From an uncultured Bacteroidales bacterium (GTDB taxonomy: Bacteria > Bacteroidota > Bacteroidia > Bacteroidales > UBA11471): 60,625 nucleotides of DNA. Below, piece after piece: positions 16,222 to 25,868 of this stretch (within the stretch, counting starts at the first letter, position 1; each line of letters starts with the position of its first letter). The DNA is taken from the NCBI GenBank assembly GCA_947589325.1, contig CANQAM010000011.1, positions 1 to 60,625 on the forward strand, given 5' to 3'. Under the pieces are notes generated by a model. It had not been told where the DNA came from and searched no databases. It saw only the letters and a list, made by a program, of their open reading frames with translations. Both the position numbers and the translations under genes were made by a program.

Positions 16222-17571
16222 TCAAAAGACTTTCAGTCCCGACAAAAATATCAAAAATATGGCAACGGGAGCCACGAAACGCAGACAAAACATCAACGGA
16301 GCATAATAATAGCGCGTCGCACCTTTTACGTCGGACGACAATTCCCGCAGGACGAAGCGGCGATTGAGCTTCCAGCCCACGAATATCGAGATGAAAAGTC
16401 CGCCGGCGGGCAGCAGGATATTCGACGAAAGAAAATCGCAGAAATCGAATATCGTAAGTCCGAAAAGGCGCATGTCGTTGAGTACGCCGAATGAGAGGGA
16501 ACAGAGTGTCGCCAGCACGAGGTAGATGCACGTCATGACGGTGGTGGCTTTATGGCGCGAATAGCGGAACGTGTCTTGCAGATAGGCAACGGATACTTCG
16601 CTCAACGAGATAGTGGAGGTGAGCGCCGCCAGCGACACCAGCACGAAAAACAGCGACGACCACAGCCACCCCAACGGCATCTGGACAAAGAGATTGGGAA
16701 GAGTGATGAATATCAGTTCCGGTCCCTGCGAAGGGCTGATGCCGAAAGTAAACACGGTGGGGAAGATGAGTATTCCGGCCAGTATGGCAACGAGGGTGTC
16801 GAACACGCCGACGGTAAGGGTAACCCGTCCTAACCCCGTATCGGAGGAGTAGTAAGAGGAATACGTAAGGAGTATGCCCATGCCTACGCTCATGGAGAAA
16901 AACGCCTGTCCCATTGCCCGCAATATCGTGTCGGCAGTGATTTTGGAGAAGTCTGGGTGAAAAAGAAAACGCATGCCGTCGCCGAATCCGGGCAGGAAAA
17001 CGGAGCGTATGCAGAAAATTATCAAGATGACGAAAAGCAGCGGCATCAGTATGTTCGAGGCTTTTTCTATGCCCTTATTGACTCCGCGCGCCAGAATGAC
17101 ATGATTGATGAGAATAAAAAGCACGACCCATATCAACGGTTTCAACGGCGAGGTAATAAAGCGATTGAATCCGGCGGTAAATTCTTCGGCGGAACGGAAC
17201 GACATACCGCCCGGCATGAGCGACTGTACGACGTATTCGAGCGACCAGCCGGAAATGACAAAGTAAAAACCGACGATAATCACCGGTGCGGAGATGCAGA
17301 TGTAGCCGATGATTTTCCACCAGCTGTGGGGAGCGAGTTTGCTGAATGCGTGCGAAGCATTGGTACGGGCGCCGCGCCCGACAATAAACTCCGCCAGCAT
17401 GACCGGCATGGCAAGTACAAGCACACACACGATGTAAACGAGAATGAATGCGCCGCCTCCGTTCTGCCCCGTTTCGTAGGGGAATCGCCAAATATTGCCT
17501 AAGCCGATAGAGGAACCGGCTGTCGCGGCAATGACACCTAATTTCGTATTGAAAGAGGCTCGTTTTTCCAT
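16222..17571 (-). CDS. Sodium-dependent transporter of the NSS (SNF) family
   Basis: A 449-residue inner-membrane symporter with about 11-12 helices and the LeuT fold. The first helix carries the family signature LGVIAATAGSSIGLGNIWRF and then PYETGQNGGGAF, which forms the substrate and sodium sites. Bacterial members import amino acids such as tryptophan, leucine or tyrosine with sodium; the substrate cannot be assigned here. The start is ATG 17569-17571, with a well-spaced promoter at 17597-17626. It is the first gene of a run to GtrA. Confidence 0.93.
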   Translation of the reverse strand: MEKRASFNTKLGVIAATAGSSIGLGNIWRFPYETGQNGGGAFILVYIVCVLVLAMPVMLAEFIVGRGARTNASHAFSKLAPHSWWKIIGYICISAPVIIVGFYFVISGWSLEYVVQSLMPGGMSFRSAEEFTAGFNRFITSPLKPLIWVVLFILINHVILARGVNKGIEKASNILMPLLFVILIIFCIRSVFLPGFGDGMRFLFHPDFSKITADTILRAMGQAFFSMSVGMGILLTYSSYYSSDTGLGRVTLTVGVFDTLVAILAGILIFPTVFTFGISPSQGPELIFITLPNLFVQMPLGWLWSSLFFVLVSLAALTSTISLSEVSVAYLQDTFRYSRHKATTVMTCIYLVLATLCSLSFGVLNDMRLFGLTIFDFCDFLSSNILLPAGGLFISIFVGWKLNRRFVLRELSSDVKGATRYYYAPLMFCLRFVAPVAIFLIFLSGLKVF

Positions 17572-17596
17572 ATTGCGATTCTGCTTTTATCGAATG

Positions 17597-17626
17597 CAAA
17601 AGTAATATTTTTTATCTATAAAACAA
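17597..17626 (-). promoter_or_regulatory. Promoter of the NSS transporter operon
   Basis: On the minus strand TTG (17626-17624), 19 bases, then TACTTTTG (17604-17597), 25 bases before the ATG. This fits the Bacteroidetes consensus. Confidence 0.6.
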
Positions 17627-17720
17627 TGTTTTCTGTATTTTCCATTGTTTCGGCTATGAAAATATTTATTTATGTAAGATACTTTCCTGTTTTCGGGTAT
17701 TCTGCCGGCATCAAAAAGCA

Positions 17721-17754
17721 AGCGAGGCATACCCCTTACGGGCTATGCCTCGCT
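17721..17754 (-). terminator. Terminator of the ribosomal protein operon
   Basis: An 11-bp perfect inverted repeat, AGCGAGGCATA (17721-17731) and TATGCCTCGCT (17744-17754), lies 20 bases after the rplQ stop. On the minus strand it is followed by TGCTTTTT. Confidence 0.8.
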
Positions 17755-17774
17755 CTATCACAAAGCTATGATTT

Positions 17775-18317
17775 TTACTTTTCTGCGTTTTCAGCCGGTT
17801 TCTCTGCCGGTTCGGCGGGAGCGGCAGGCTCTGCCGCAGGTGCTGCGGTTTCGGCAGGAGCTGCGGGAGCTTCGGCAGGAGCAGCAGTTTCGGCAGCCGT
17901 GCTCTTTTTCGAGCGGCGGGTGCGCGTTTTCTTGGGAGCTTTTTCTTTGAGCATGTTTTCATTGTAATCGACAAGCTCTATAAAGCAGGTTTTAGCGTTG
18001 TCGCCGAGGCGATTGCCCGTTTTGAGAATGCGGGTGTATCCGCCCGGACGATCGGCAACTTTTTCTGCGATGTTTTTGAAAAGCTCGGTTACGGCTTCTT
18101 TGCTCCGCAAATAGCTGAATACGACACGGCGCGATGCGGTCGAATCTTCTTTGGAACGATTGATCAGCGGCTCTACATATACCCGCAGGGCTTTGGCTTT
18201 TGCCAACGTGGTAAAGATTCTTTTGTGGAGAATCAACGAAGTCGCCATATTGGACAGCAGGGCATCTCTATGCGCTTTGGAGCGTCCCAAGTGGTTGAAT
18301 TTCTTATTGTGTCTCAT
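17775..18317 (-). CDS. rplQ: Ribosomal protein bL17 with an Ala/Pro/Glu-rich C-terminal tail
   Basis: A 180-residue protein of the large subunit. The first 120 or so residues are a normal L17 core ([20 protein letters not shown], then [20 protein letters not shown]). The remaining about 60 residues are a basic linker ([11 protein letters not shown]) followed by a low-complexity tail of Ala, Pro and Glu encoded by imperfect repeats such as [11 protein letters not shown]. Most bacterial L17 proteins end near the core, so the tail is unusual, though extended L17 occurs in some Bacteroidetes. It is the last gene of the array, 3 bases after rpoA, and is followed by a terminator. Confidence 0.97.
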   Translation of the reverse strand: MRHNKKFNHLGRSKAHRDALLSNMATSLILHKRIFTTLAKAKALRVYVEPLINRSKEDSTASRRVVFSYLRSKEAVTELFKNIAEKVADRPGGYTRILKTGNRLGDNAKTCFIELVDYNENMLKEKAPKKTRTRRSKKSTAAETAAPAEAPAAPAETAAPAAEPAAPAEPAEKPAENAEK

Positions 18318-18320
18318 CTT

Positions 18321-19313
18321 TTACTCTTTTTCTAATTTATACTTTGAAATATCCATTCCAAACGAGAGATTGAGGCTTGCCAACAATTCATCGAGTTCGG
18401 TGAGCGATTTGCGACCGAAGTTGCGGAATTTCAGCAGGTCGGTCTTGTTGAATACCACCAGTTCGCCGAGCGTTTCGACGTCTGCCGATTTGAGGCAGTT
18501 GAGAGCGCGCACGGAGAGGTCCATATCCACCAGCTTGGTTTTGAGCAGCTGGCGCATGTGCAATACTTCTTCGTCGAATTCTTCGTTGCCGTCGGCATCG
18601 GTCGTTTCGAGCGCGATTTTCTCGTCAGAGAAAAGCATGAAATGGTAAATCAAGATTTTGGCAGCTTCTTTCAAAGCGTCTTTGGGGTGGATAGAGCCGT
18701 CGGTCGTGATTTCGAGAATCAATTTCTCGTAGTCGGTTTTCTGCTCTACACGGAAATTTTCCGAAATATATTTCACATTGCGGATAGGCGTGAAGATGGA
18801 GTCGATAGCAATCAAATCGACGGGGTCGCCCGGGTTCTGGTTTTCTTCTGCCGGAACGTAGCCGCGCCCTTTGTTGATGTTGATTTCGATCTGGAAGTTC
18901 GCGCTGGTATCCATGTTGCAGATGACCAATTCGGGATTAAGCACTTCAAATCCGGTCAGGTGTTTGCCTATATCACCGGCTTTGAACACATCGGTTCCCG
19001 ACACGGAAATCGATACTTTTTCGGTTTCGATTTCTTCTACGATTTGTTTGAGTCTCACCTTTTTGAGGTTGAGAATGATATTGGTTACATCTTCGATGAC
19101 GCCCGGTATGGTCGAGAACTCATGTTCTACGCCGCTGATGCGAATAGACGTGATTGCAAATCCTTCGAGAGAGTTGAGAAGAATCCGGCGCAAAGCGTTA
19201 CCGATAGTAACGGCATAGCCCGGTTCCAACGGACGGAATTCAAATCTGCCGAAAAAAGCGTCAGCCTCAAGCATGAGGACTTTATCGGGTTTTTGAAATG
19301 CTAATATCGCCAT
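18321..19313 (-). CDS. rpoA: RNA polymerase alpha subunit
   Basis: 330 residues. The N-terminal dimerisation domain (about 1-230) has [20 protein letters not shown] and [10 protein letters not shown]. The C-terminal domain (about 250-325) has [20 protein letters not shown] with [12 protein letters not shown], the part that contacts upstream DNA and activators. It nucleates assembly of core polymerase. It lies between rpsD (10 bases) and rplQ (3 bases), the usual alpha-operon order. Confidence 0.98.
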   Translation of the reverse strand: MAILAFQKPDKVLMLEADAFFGRFEFRPLEPGYAVTIGNALRRILLNSLEGFAITSIRISGVEHEFSTIPGVIEDVTNIILNLKKVRLKQIVEEIETEKVSISVSGTDVFKAGDIGKHLTGFEVLNPELVICNMDTSANFQIEININKGRGYVPAEENQNPGDPVDLIAIDSIFTPIRNVKYISENFRVEQKTDYEKLILEITTDGSIHPKDALKEAAKILIYHFMLFSDEKIALETTDADGNEEFDEEVLHMRQLLKTKLVDMDLSVRALNCLKSADVETLGELVVFNKTDLLKFRNFGRKSLTELDELLASLNLSFGMDISKYKLEKE

Positions 19314-19323
19314 GAATCAATTA

Positions 19324-19929
19324 TTATTTAGAATACAACTCAACGATCAACTGCTCTTTAATATTTTCAGGAATGTCGGCACGCTCGGGCATGTGGAGGA
19401 GTTTGCCGCCTTTGAGATTTTCGTCCCATTCAATCCACGGATATTTGCTGTGGTTGAATCCGGCAAGGGCATCGCCGATGACTTCCAGCGATTTCGATTT
19501 TTCGCGAACGGCGACAATTTCGCCGGCTTTTACCGAATAGGAAGGAACGTTCACTACCTTGCCATCGACCGTGATATGACGATGGAGTACCAACTGACGG
19601 GCTGCGGCACGCGAGGGTGCGATGCCCATGCGATATACGACATTGTCGAGACGGGCTTCGAGAAGCTGCAAGAGCACTTCACCCGTAATACCTTTGGTGC
19701 GCGAGGCTTTTTCAAAGAGAATACGGAACTGACGTTCGAGTACGCCGTAGGTGTATTTGGCTTTTTGTTTTTCCCGCAGCTGGATTCCATATTCCGAAGT
19801 TTTTCTTCTCTTATTGGCGCCTTGCTGTCCGGGAGGGTAATTTTTTTTGGAAAGTACCTTGTCTGCGCCGAAAATCGGTTCTCCGAATTTACGGGCGATT
19901 TTTGTTTTAGGTCCGGTATATCTTGCCAT
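19324..19929 (-). CDS. rpsD: Ribosomal protein uS4
   Basis: 201 residues. The N-terminal part has [20 protein letters not shown], and the S4 RNA-binding domain (about 95-160) has [20 protein letters not shown] and [17 protein letters not shown]4 binds the 5' domain of 16S rRNA early in assembly and represses its own operon in E. coli and Bacillus. The 108-base spacer before the gene is far longer than its neighbours' spacers and holds alternative hairpins (19930-20037), so self-regulation here is plausible but unproven. Confidence 0.98.
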   Translation of the reverse strand: MARYTGPKTKIARKFGEPIFGADKVLSKKNYPPGQQGANKRRKTSEYGIQLREKQKAKYTYGVLERQFRILFEKASRTKGITGEVLLQLLEARLDNVVYRMGIAPSRAAARQLVLHRHITVDGKVVNVPSYSVKAGEIVAVREKSKSLEVIGDALAGFNHSKYPWIEWDENLKGGKLLHMPERADIPENIKEQLIVELYSK

Positions 19930-20037
19930 TGTTTTATATTTTAATTTTTATACTTATATGAATCGCAATAGGTGCAGCCGCGATTGCAGAGAGGAGTCGG
20001 TATGCAATCTTATCACCGGTTGTGATTCTGCAAAAAT
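19930..20037 (-). promoter_or_regulatory. Structured spacer before rpsD, candidate S4 control element
   Basis: A 108-base gap between rpsK and rpsD. In the minus-strand RNA, GAUUGCA (20009-20003) can pair with UGCAAUC (19988-19982). Part of the latter segment, AAUCGC (19985-19980), can instead pair with GCGAUU (19966-19961), so the two hairpins exclude each other. A further GAAUC (20028-20024) could pair with GAUUC (19964-19960) and enclose the region. The last 30 bases before ATG are A/T-rich. No -7 promoter box was found, so this is more likely RNA control than a promoter. Confidence 0.45.
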
Positions 20038-20427
20038 TTATACTCTACGTCTTTTCGGAGGACGGCAGCCATTGTGGGGCAATGGCGTAACGTCGATGAT
20101 TTCGGTTACTTCGATACCAGCGCCGTGTACGGTGCGGATAGCCGATTCACGTCCGTTTCCGGGACCTTTGACATAAGCCTTCACTTTTCTCAGACCGAGG
20201 TCGTAAGCGACTTTGGCGCAATCCTGCGCTGCCATCTGAGCAGCATAAGGCGTATTTTTTTTCGACCCTCTGAATCCCATTTTGCCTGCCGACGACCACG
20301 AAATGATTTGACCTTCGGAATTGGCAAGGGACACGATGATGTTGTTAAAGGAAGAGTGTACGTGAAGTTCGCCCATGGCATCGACTTTAACGTTTCTCTT
20401 CTTGGTTGCGACTGTCTTTTTTGCCAT
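20038..20427 (-). CDS. rpsK: Ribosomal protein uS11
   Basis: 129 residues with the family signature [20 protein letters not shown] and the C-terminal [20 protein letters not shown] followed by RRV. It forms part of the platform of the 30S subunit near the E site. It is 9 bases downstream of rpsM. Confidence 0.98.
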   Translation of the reverse strand: MAKKTVATKKRNVKVDAMGELHVHSSFNNIIVSLANSEGQIISWSSAGKMGFRGSKKNTPYAAQMAAQDCAKVAYDLGLRKVKAYVKGPGNGRESAIRTVHGAGIEVTEIIDVTPLPHNGCRPPKRRRV

Positions 20428-20436
20428 ACTTAGTTA

Positions 20437-20817
20437 TTATTTAGTAGCTTTTTTCTTGTTTGCGACGGTTTTCTTTTTACCTTTACGGGTACGGGCGTTG
20501 TTTTTGGTGCTTTGTCCGCGCACGGGAAGTCCGTTGCGATGACGCACACCGCGATAGCAGCCTATATCCATAAGGCGTTTGATATTGAGTTGGACTTCTG
20601 AACGAAGGTCGCCTTCTACTTTGTATTCGGCGCCGATGATTTCACGGACTTTCGCAGCCTGCTCATCGTTCCAATCTTTGATTTTTATATCTTTGTCGAT
20701 ACCGGCTTTTGCCAATATGGTATTCGCGGCGCTACGACCTATACCGTAGATATAAGTCAAAGCGATTTCGCCTCTTTTGTTTTGAGGCAGGTCAACACCT
20801 ACTATTCTTACTGCCAT
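20437..20817 (-). CDS. rpsM: Ribosomal protein uS13
   Basis: 126 residues: [40 protein letters not shown] and a C-terminal [20 protein letters not shown] followed by a basic tail. It sits in the 30S head and forms bridges with the 50S subunit. It is first of the alpha-operon block, 35 bases after rpmJ. Confidence 0.98.
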   Translation of the reverse strand: MAVRIVGVDLPQNKRGEIALTYIYGIGRSAANTILAKAGIDKDIKIKDWNDEQAAKVREIIGAEYKVEGDLRSEVQLNIKRLMDIGCYRGVRHRNGLPVRGQSTKNNARTRKGKKKTVANKKKATK

Positions 20818-20852
20818 ATAGTCATTGAATTATTGTGCAAAAATAATAAAAA

Positions 20853-20969
20853 TTATCCTTGACGTTGTTTATACTTCGGATTTTTCTTGTTGATAACGTA
20901 CAAGCGGCCTTTTCTTCTCACGATTTTGCAATCGGGAGTGCGCTTTTTCAATGATGCTTTTACTTTCAT
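20853..20969 (-). CDS. rpmJ: Ribosomal protein bL36
   Basis: A 38-residue protein, [20 protein letters not shown] followed by [18 protein letters not shown]. This is the classical small L36, but with the usual zinc-binding cysteines mostly replaced: only the C of PDCKIVRRK remains, and the CxxC and final histidine are absent. It is therefore a zinc-free (C-minus) form. It lies 12 bases after infA and 35 bases before rpsM, the standard position. Confidence 0.96.
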   Translation of the reverse strand: MKVKASLKKRTPDCKIVRRKGRLYVINKKNPKYKQRQG

Positions 20970-20981
20970 ATCTGTGTTTTT

Positions 20982-21200
20982 TTATTTGTATCTGAAAGAG
21001 ATTCTTCCTTTGGACAGGTCGTAAGGGGACATTTCCACTTTTACCTTATCGCCCGGAAGGATTTTGATGTAATGCATTCTCATCTTGCCGGAGATGTGAG
21101 CCGTGATTTCATGCCCGTTCTCCAATTCGACTTTGAACATTGCATTCGACAATGCTTCTACGATAACTCCGTCTTGCTCTATTGCAGCCTGTTTTGCCAT
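20982..21200 (-). CDS. infA: Translation initiation factor IF-1
   Basis: 72 residues of a single OB fold: [38 protein letters not shown] and [15 protein letters not shown]. It binds the A site of the 30S subunit during initiation. It lies 10 bases after map and 12 bases before rpmJ. Confidence 0.98.
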   Translation of the reverse strand: MAKQAAIEQDGVIVEALSNAMFKVELENGHEITAHISGKMRMHYIKILPGDKVKVEMSPYDLSKGRISFRYK

Positions 21201-21210
21201 ATATCTGGGG

Positions 21211-21996
21211 TTACTTTGTGGTTGGTATTCCTAATGCTTCTTCGACGTAACGGAACGACGACAATACATCGGGACCGTTTTCTCTGACGGCTATCGTGTG
21301 CTCGAAATGCGCCGACGGTTTGCGATCTTTGGTGCGGGTCGTCCAACCATCTTTTTCGATGACGATATTGCGCGAACCGAGATTTATCATCGGCTCTATG
21401 GCAATGACCATACCGTTTTTGAGCAGCGGGCCGCAACCGCGACGCCCGTAGTTAGGCACTTCGGGGTCTTCGTGCAGATGCTTTCCGACTCCGTGTCCGC
21501 AAAGTTCGCGGACAACCGAGTAGTTGCGATGCTCGCAATAGGTCTGTATAGCGTTGCTTATATCGCCGATGCGCTTTCCTTCGACGGCTTGTTCGATGCC
21601 GATGTAAAGCGATTCTTTGGTCGTCTTCAACAACATCTTCACTTCCGGAGCCACTTCGCCCACCTCGAAAGTATAGGCCGAGTCGCCGTTGAAACCGTTT
21701 TTCACGACCCCGCAGTCGATAGATACGACGTCGCCCTCTTTCAAGGCGTAGTTCGAGGGAATGCCGTGTACGATCTGTTCATTGACCGAAACGCACAACG
21801 TATTCGGGTATCCCGCATATCCCAAGAAACCGGGTATCGCCTGATGGTCGCGAATGAACTCTTCGGCTATTTTGTCGAGTCGCAGGGTGGTGATTCCGGG
21901 TGCGACCCATTTTGCCAATTCGCCGAGAGTCTGCCCCACCAAAAGGTTGCTTTGGCGCAACAGCTCTATTTCTTCATCGGTTTTCAGATAAATCAT
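21211..21996 (-). CDS. map: Methionine aminopeptidase, type I
   Basis: A 261-residue metalloenzyme that removes the initiator methionine. The pita-bread fold motifs are present: [39 protein letters not shown] with the metal aspartates, [20 protein letters not shown] with the metal histidine, GMVIAIEPM with the metal glutamate, and [17 protein letters not shown] near the C-terminus. Its place between secY and infA is the usual one. Confidence 0.98.
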   Translation of the reverse strand: MIYLKTDEEIELLRQSNLLVGQTLGELAKWVAPGITTLRLDKIAEEFIRDHQAIPGFLGYAGYPNTLCVSVNEQIVHGIPSNYALKEGDVVSIDCGVVKNGFNGDSAYTFEVGEVAPEVKMLLKTTKESLYIGIEQAVEGKRIGDISNAIQTYCEHRNYSVVRELCGHGVGKHLHEDPEVPNYGRRGCGPLLKNGMVIAIEPMINLGSRNIVIEKDGWTTRTKDRKPSAHFEHTIAVRENGPDVLSSFRYVEEALGIPTTK

Positions 21997-22005
21997 CGCT
22001 ATGAT

Positions 22006-23337
22006 TTAATAGGCGGCTATCGAACCGGAACGTCCTTTTATTCTGCCCGATTTGAGCAATCCGTCGTAATGACGCATCATCAAATGGCTTTCTATCTGTT
22101 GCAGCGTATCGAGTACGACACCCACGAGAATGAGCAGCGATGTTCCGCCGAAGAACTGGGAGAACTCTGCGCTGATTCCTGCTATCTGCGCGAATGCGGG
22201 CATGATAGCTACGATTGCGAGGAATATGGAGCCGGGCAGGGTGATACGCGACATAATGGAGTCGATGTATGCTGCCGTCTTCTTTCCGGGTTTTACGCCG
22301 GGAATGAAACCGTTGTTGCGTTTCATATCCTCAGCCATCTGGTTGGGCTGTATCGTAATTGCCGTATAGAAATAGGTGAACAAAATTATCAGTATGGCAA
22401 ATACGAAGTTGTACGTGAAGCTCGTGCTGCGCATGAACGACTGCCAGAACGGGCTGCTGGCATTGTCGGCAGAAAATCCGACAATGGCGATAGGTATGAA
22501 CATGATGGCTTGTGCGAAGATGATGGGCATCACCCCGGCCGTATTCACTTTCAGAGGAATGTACTGTCTTGCTCCGCCATATTGCTTGTTACCTACCACA
22601 CGTTTGGCGTATTGTACGGGGATTTTGCGCGTGCCTTGCACCAAGAGTATTGCGGCTGCTATGACAAACAGCAGGAATACGATTTCGGCAAGGAACATAA
22701 CCAATCCGCCGGCGGTAGTTGCAGTACGCATGACAAACTCTTGTACGAGCGACTTGGGCAGACGGGCGATGATACCGACCAAAATGATGAACGATATACC
22801 GTTGCCGATGCCTCTGTCGGTGATGCGCTCACCCAGCCACATGATGAACATACTTCCTGCGGTAAGGATTATCGTCGAGGAAATGGTAAACATGAGGTCG
22901 GTGGGGAATGCGCTGCCCATCTGCACACGGAGGTTCACCAGATAGGTGGGCCCCTGTATCAAGAGTATCAATACGGTGAGATAACGGGTGTACTGATTGA
23001 GCTTGCGGCGTCCGCTTTCGCCTTCGCGCTGTAATTTCTGGAAATAGGGCAATGCCATGCCGAGCAACTGTATGACGATAGATGCCGTAATGTAAGGCAT
23101 GATACCCAACGCGAAGATAGAAGCGTTGGAGAATGCACCGCCCGAAAACATATCGAGCAGTTGCATGAGTCCGCCGCTTGTCTGTGCGCGCAACTGGGCG
23201 AGAGCCTGAGGGTCGATACCCGGCAATACCACGTAAGTGCCTGCACGATATACCAAAACCAGCAGTATCGTCGTGATAATGCGTTTTCTCAGGTCTTCGA
23301 TTTTCCAGATATTTTTTATCGTTTCTATTGCTCTCAT
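22006..23337 (-). CDS. secY: Protein translocase subunit SecY
   Basis: A 443-residue, ten-helix channel of the Sec translocon in the inner membrane. Visible family segments are AGTYVVLPGIDP, LGIMPYITASIVIQLL and LQREGESGRRKLNQYTRYLT. It lies 9 bases after rplO and 9 bases before map. All exported proteins in the window, including PorU and PorV, would use it first. Confidence 0.98.
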   Translation of the reverse strand: MRAIETIKNIWKIEDLRKRIITTILLVLVYRAGTYVVLPGIDPQALAQLRAQTSGGLMQLLDMFSGGAFSNASIFALGIMPYITASIVIQLLGMALPYFQKLQREGESGRRKLNQYTRYLTVLILLIQGPTYLVNLRVQMGSAFPTDLMFTISSTIILTAGSMFIMWLGERITDRGIGNGISFIILVGIIARLPKSLVQEFVMRTATTAGGLVMFLAEIVFLLFVIAAAILLVQGTRKIPVQYAKRVVGNKQYGGARQYIPLKVNTAGVMPIIFAQAIMFIPIAIVGFSADNASSPFWQSFMRSTSFTYNFVFAILIILFTYFYTAITIQPNQMAEDMKRNNGFIPGVKPGKKTAAYIDSIMSRITLPGSIFLAIVAIMPAFAQIAGISAEFSQFFGGTSLLILVGVVLDTLQQIESHLMMRHYDGLLKSGRIKGRSGSIAAY

Positions 23338-23346
23338 AGTCTTACG

Positions 23347-23793
23347 TCAAAGTTTTACTACGGTACCGCCTGCGGCTGTGATAGCTGCTTCTGCGCTTTT
23401 CGAGAAAGCGTGGGCTTCTACTTCGAGTTTTACCGTAAGAGTTCCTTTTCCAAGTATTTTCACCAGTTGTTTTCCGGAGATGTAGCCGGCATCTACCAAT
23501 GCGGCGATATCTACCTTTTCGAGTTTTTTGTTTTCAGCCAATGCCTGAATGGTATCGAGGTTGATGGCTTTATACTCTACCCGGTTTATGTTTTTGAAGC
23601 CGAATTTGGGCAGACGGCGCTGCAACGGCATCTGACCGCCTTCAAAACCGATTTTGTTTTTATAGCCCGATCTCGATTTGGCTCCCTTGTGTCCGCGCGT
23701 AGAGGTTCCGCCCAATCCCGAACCGGGACCGCGCCCGATTCTCTTTTTCGACTTGGTCGAGCCTGCTGCGGGTTTCAAATTGCTTAAATTCAT
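23347..23793 (-). CDS. rplO: Ribosomal protein uL15
   Basis: 148 residues: [20 protein letters not shown], then [20 protein letters not shown], and [20 protein letters not shown]. The C-terminal globular domain is complete. It binds 23S rRNA late in 50S assembly. Confidence 0.98.
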   Translation of the reverse strand: MNLSNLKPAAGSTKSKKRIGRGPGSGLGGTSTRGHKGAKSRSGYKNKIGFEGGQMPLQRRLPKFGFKNINRVEYKAINLDTIQALAENKKLEKVDIAALVDAGYISGKQLVKILGKGTLTVKLEVEAHAFSKSAEAAITAAGGTVVKL

Positions 23794-23820
23794 ATCTTTT
23801 GTTTTTTTATTCGTTAGGAA

Positions 23821-23997
23821 TTAATCTACAATACTCACTAAGTGTCTCACTTTGGTTACCATACCGAGTATTTGCGGGGTAGCCTGATGTTCTACCACCT
23901 GACCGATTTTTCTCAATCCCAGCGCGTCAAGCGTTCTTTTTTGAACAGCGGGACATTTGATTCTGCTTCTTACTTGTTTGATTTTAATGGTTTCCAT
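23821..23997 (-). CDS. rpmD: Ribosomal protein uL30
   Basis: 58 residues: METIKIKQVRSRIKCPAVQK, then RTLDALGLRKIGQVVEHQAT and a C-terminal VTKVRHLVSIVD. It is the normal short bacterial L30, 17 bases after rpsE and 27 bases before rplO. Confidence 0.97.
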   Translation of the reverse strand: METIKIKQVRSRIKCPAVQKRTLDALGLRKIGQVVEHQATPQILGMVTKVRHLVSIVD

Positions 23998-24014
23998 ATC
24001 TTGTCCTCCGTTCT

Positions 24015-24530
24015 TTATCCGTTGAATACTTTTTCGAGGGCGATTCCGCGATTTTGGGCAACCATGTAGGCATCTCTCATTTCCCCGAGTGCAGCCATGG
24101 TGGCTTTCACGAGGTTGTGAGGGTTGGACGAACCTTTCGATTTTGCCAACACGTCGGTAACGCCAACGCTTTCGAGTACGGCACGCATGGCACCGCCGGC
24201 TTTCACACCGGTACCGTGAGTAGCGGGTTTGAGATATACCTGAGCGCCGCCGAATTTGGCGACTTGCTCGTGGGGTATGGTACCTTTGCGCACGGGTACT
24301 TTGATGAGATTCTTTTTGGCGGCTTCCACTCCTTTGGATATGGCGGCGGTTACTTCACCGGCTTTGCCGAGTCCCCAGCCTACGATGCCGTCTTCGTTTC
24401 CTACAACGACGATGGCGGAAAAGCTGAATGTGCGTCCGCCTTTGGTAACTTTGGTTACGCGGTTGATTGCGACCAACCGGTCTTTCAATTCCAAGTCGTT
24501 TGTCGATTTTACTCTATTATCTTTTGCCAT
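24015..24530 (-). CDS. rpsE: Ribosomal protein uS5
   Basis: 171 residues. The N-terminal double-stranded-RNA-binding domain has [20 protein letters not shown] and the loop region [18 protein letters not shown]. The C-terminal domain has [20 protein letters not shown] and [17 protein letters not shown]. It influences decoding accuracy. It lies 5 bases after rplR. Confidence 0.98.
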   Translation of the reverse strand: MAKDNRVKSTNDLELKDRLVAINRVTKVTKGGRTFSFSAIVVVGNEDGIVGWGLGKAGEVTAAISKGVEAAKKNLIKVPVRKGTIPHEQVAKFGGAQVYLKPATHGTGVKAGGAMRAVLESVGVTDVLAKSKGSSNPHNLVKATMAALGEMRDAYMVAQNRGIALEKVFNG

Positions 24531-24535
24531 GTTGT

Positions 24536-24877
24536 TTAAAATTTAAGTCCTCCGTTACGGGCTGCATCGGCAAGTTCTTTGATGCGACCATGGTAAAGGT
24601 AGCCGTTACGGTCGAATACGACGGTTGTTATTCCTGCTTCTTGTGCTTTTTGGGCGATCAGTGTGCCGACTTTGGCAGCGAGTTCTTTTTTGGGGGCTTT
24701 TTCAAGTCCGAGCGAAGAGGCTGCCACGAGGGTTTTGCCCTCGGCGTCATTGACCAGTTGCACATATATCTGCTTGTTGCTTCTGAATACGGTCATTCGG
24801 GGGCACGCTGCCGTTCCCGAAATTTTACCGCGTATGCGGGTTTTGATTTTTAATCTTCTTTCTATTTTCGTTATCAT
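24536..24877 (-). CDS. rplR: Ribosomal protein uL18
   Basis: 113 residues: [39 protein letters not shown] and a C-terminal [20 protein letters not shown]. It binds 5S rRNA in the central protuberance. Confidence 0.98.
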   Translation of the reverse strand: MITKIERRLKIKTRIRGKISGTAACPRMTVFRSNKQIYVQLVNDAEGKTLVAASSLGLEKAPKKELAAKVGTLIAQKAQEAGITTVVFDRNGYLYHGRIKELADAARNGGLKF

Positions 24878-24898
24878 GATAATGGCGTTTTAACGGTT

Positions 24899-25453
24899 TT
24901 ACTTAGCACCAGCCGATTTACCGGACTTGCGACGTACGACTTCGTCGACGAAGCGAATACCTTTGCCTTTGTAAGGTTCGGGTTTGCGGAATGTACGTAT
25001 TTTGGCGCAAATCTGACCGAGAAGTTGTTTATCGCACGATTCGAGGATAATCAACGGATTTTTGTTTCTTTCCGATTTGGTTTCCACTTTCACTTCTTTG
25101 GGAAGTTTCAGATAGATGCTGTGCGAATAGCCGAGTGTAAGATTGAGCACTTGACCGTTGCTTTCGGCACGATAACCTACACCTACAAGCTCCATTTCTT
25201 TTTTGTAGCCGGTAGATACGCCCACTACCATGTTGTGTACCAATGCGCGGTAGAGTCCGTGCAATGCACGATGTTCTATATCGTCGGTGGGACGTTTTAC
25301 CAAAATCTGACCCTCGGCTTGTTCTACGGTGATACCGCCGGAAACTTTCTGCGAAAGCTCGCCTTTGGGGCCTTTTACGGTAACTTGCTCGCCGGCGATC
25401 GTAACGGTTACGCCTGCGGGGATATGTATGGGTAAATTTCCTATTCTTGACAT
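24899..25453 (-). CDS. rplF: Ribosomal protein uL6
   Basis: 184 residues from the ATG at 25451-25453 (MSRIGNLPIHIPAGVTVTI). A reading 17 codons longer exists but runs back through the spacer into rpsH and is not conserved. The family C-terminus RTFRKPEPYKGKGIRFVDE is present. It lies near the GTPase-associated centre of the 50S subunit. Confidence 0.97.
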   Translation of the reverse strand: MSRIGNLPIHIPAGVTVTIAGEQVTVKGPKGELSQKVSGGITVEQAEGQILVKRPTDDIEHRALHGLYRALVHNMVVGVSTGYKKEMELVGVGYRAESNGQVLNLTLGYSHSIYLKLPKEVKVETKSERNKNPLIILESCDKQLLGQICAKIRTFRKPEPYKGKGIRFVDEVVRRKSGKSAGAK

Positions 25454-25472
25454 GATAAAGCCTCCTTCCCGA

Positions 25473-25868
25473 TTAGTAGATATAACATAATACTTCACCG
25501 CCAACCATTTGAGCGCGGGCTTCTTTGTCGGTCATCACACCTTTCGAGGTGGAGAGAATAGCGATGCCCAGTCCGTTGAGTACGCGCGGCATATCTTTGT
25601 AGCCGGTGTATCGGCGAAGACCGGGGGAGGAAACTCTGATCAGTTTTTTGATCGCGTTCACTTTGTTTACGGGGTCATACTTCAAGGCGATTTTTATCGT
25701 TCCTCGCGGACCTTCTTCTACAAACTTGTAATTCAAGATGTAGCCTTTTTCAAAAAGGATTTTGGTAATCTCTTTTTTCAAGTTTGAGGCAGGCACTTCC
25801 ACTACTCTGTGGTGAGCGCTGATAGCATTTCTCAATCTTGTGAGATAATCTGCAATAGGATCTGTCAT
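25473..25868 (-). CDS. rpsH: Ribosomal protein uS8
   Basis: 131 residues: MTDPIADYLTRLRNAISAHH, then ILNYKFVEEGPRGTIKIAL and the C-terminal GLGIAILSTSKGVMTDKEAR. S8 binds helix 21 of 16S rRNA and in E. coli represses the spc operon. The spacer before this gene (62 bases, with a hairpin) is the third longest in the array. Confidence 0.98.
   Translation of the reverse strand: MTDPIADYLTRLRNAISAHHRVVEVPASNLKKEITKILFEKGYILNYKFVEEGPRGTIKIALKYDPVNKVNAIKKLIRVSSPGLRRYTGYKDMPRVLNGLGIAILSTSKGVMTDKEARAQMVGGEVLCYIY

Noticed and set aside
17700-18000. Low-complexity Ala/Pro coding region as a possible misread or repeat element
   Set aside because: It is in frame with rplQ, keeps an open frame to a normal stop and is followed by a terminator, so it is a genuine protein tail.
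21298-23034. A 578-codon plus-strand frame opposite map and secY
   Set aside because: It crosses two certain genes, is rich in His, Tyr and Arg as expected for a reverse reading of membrane-protein codons, and has no family features.
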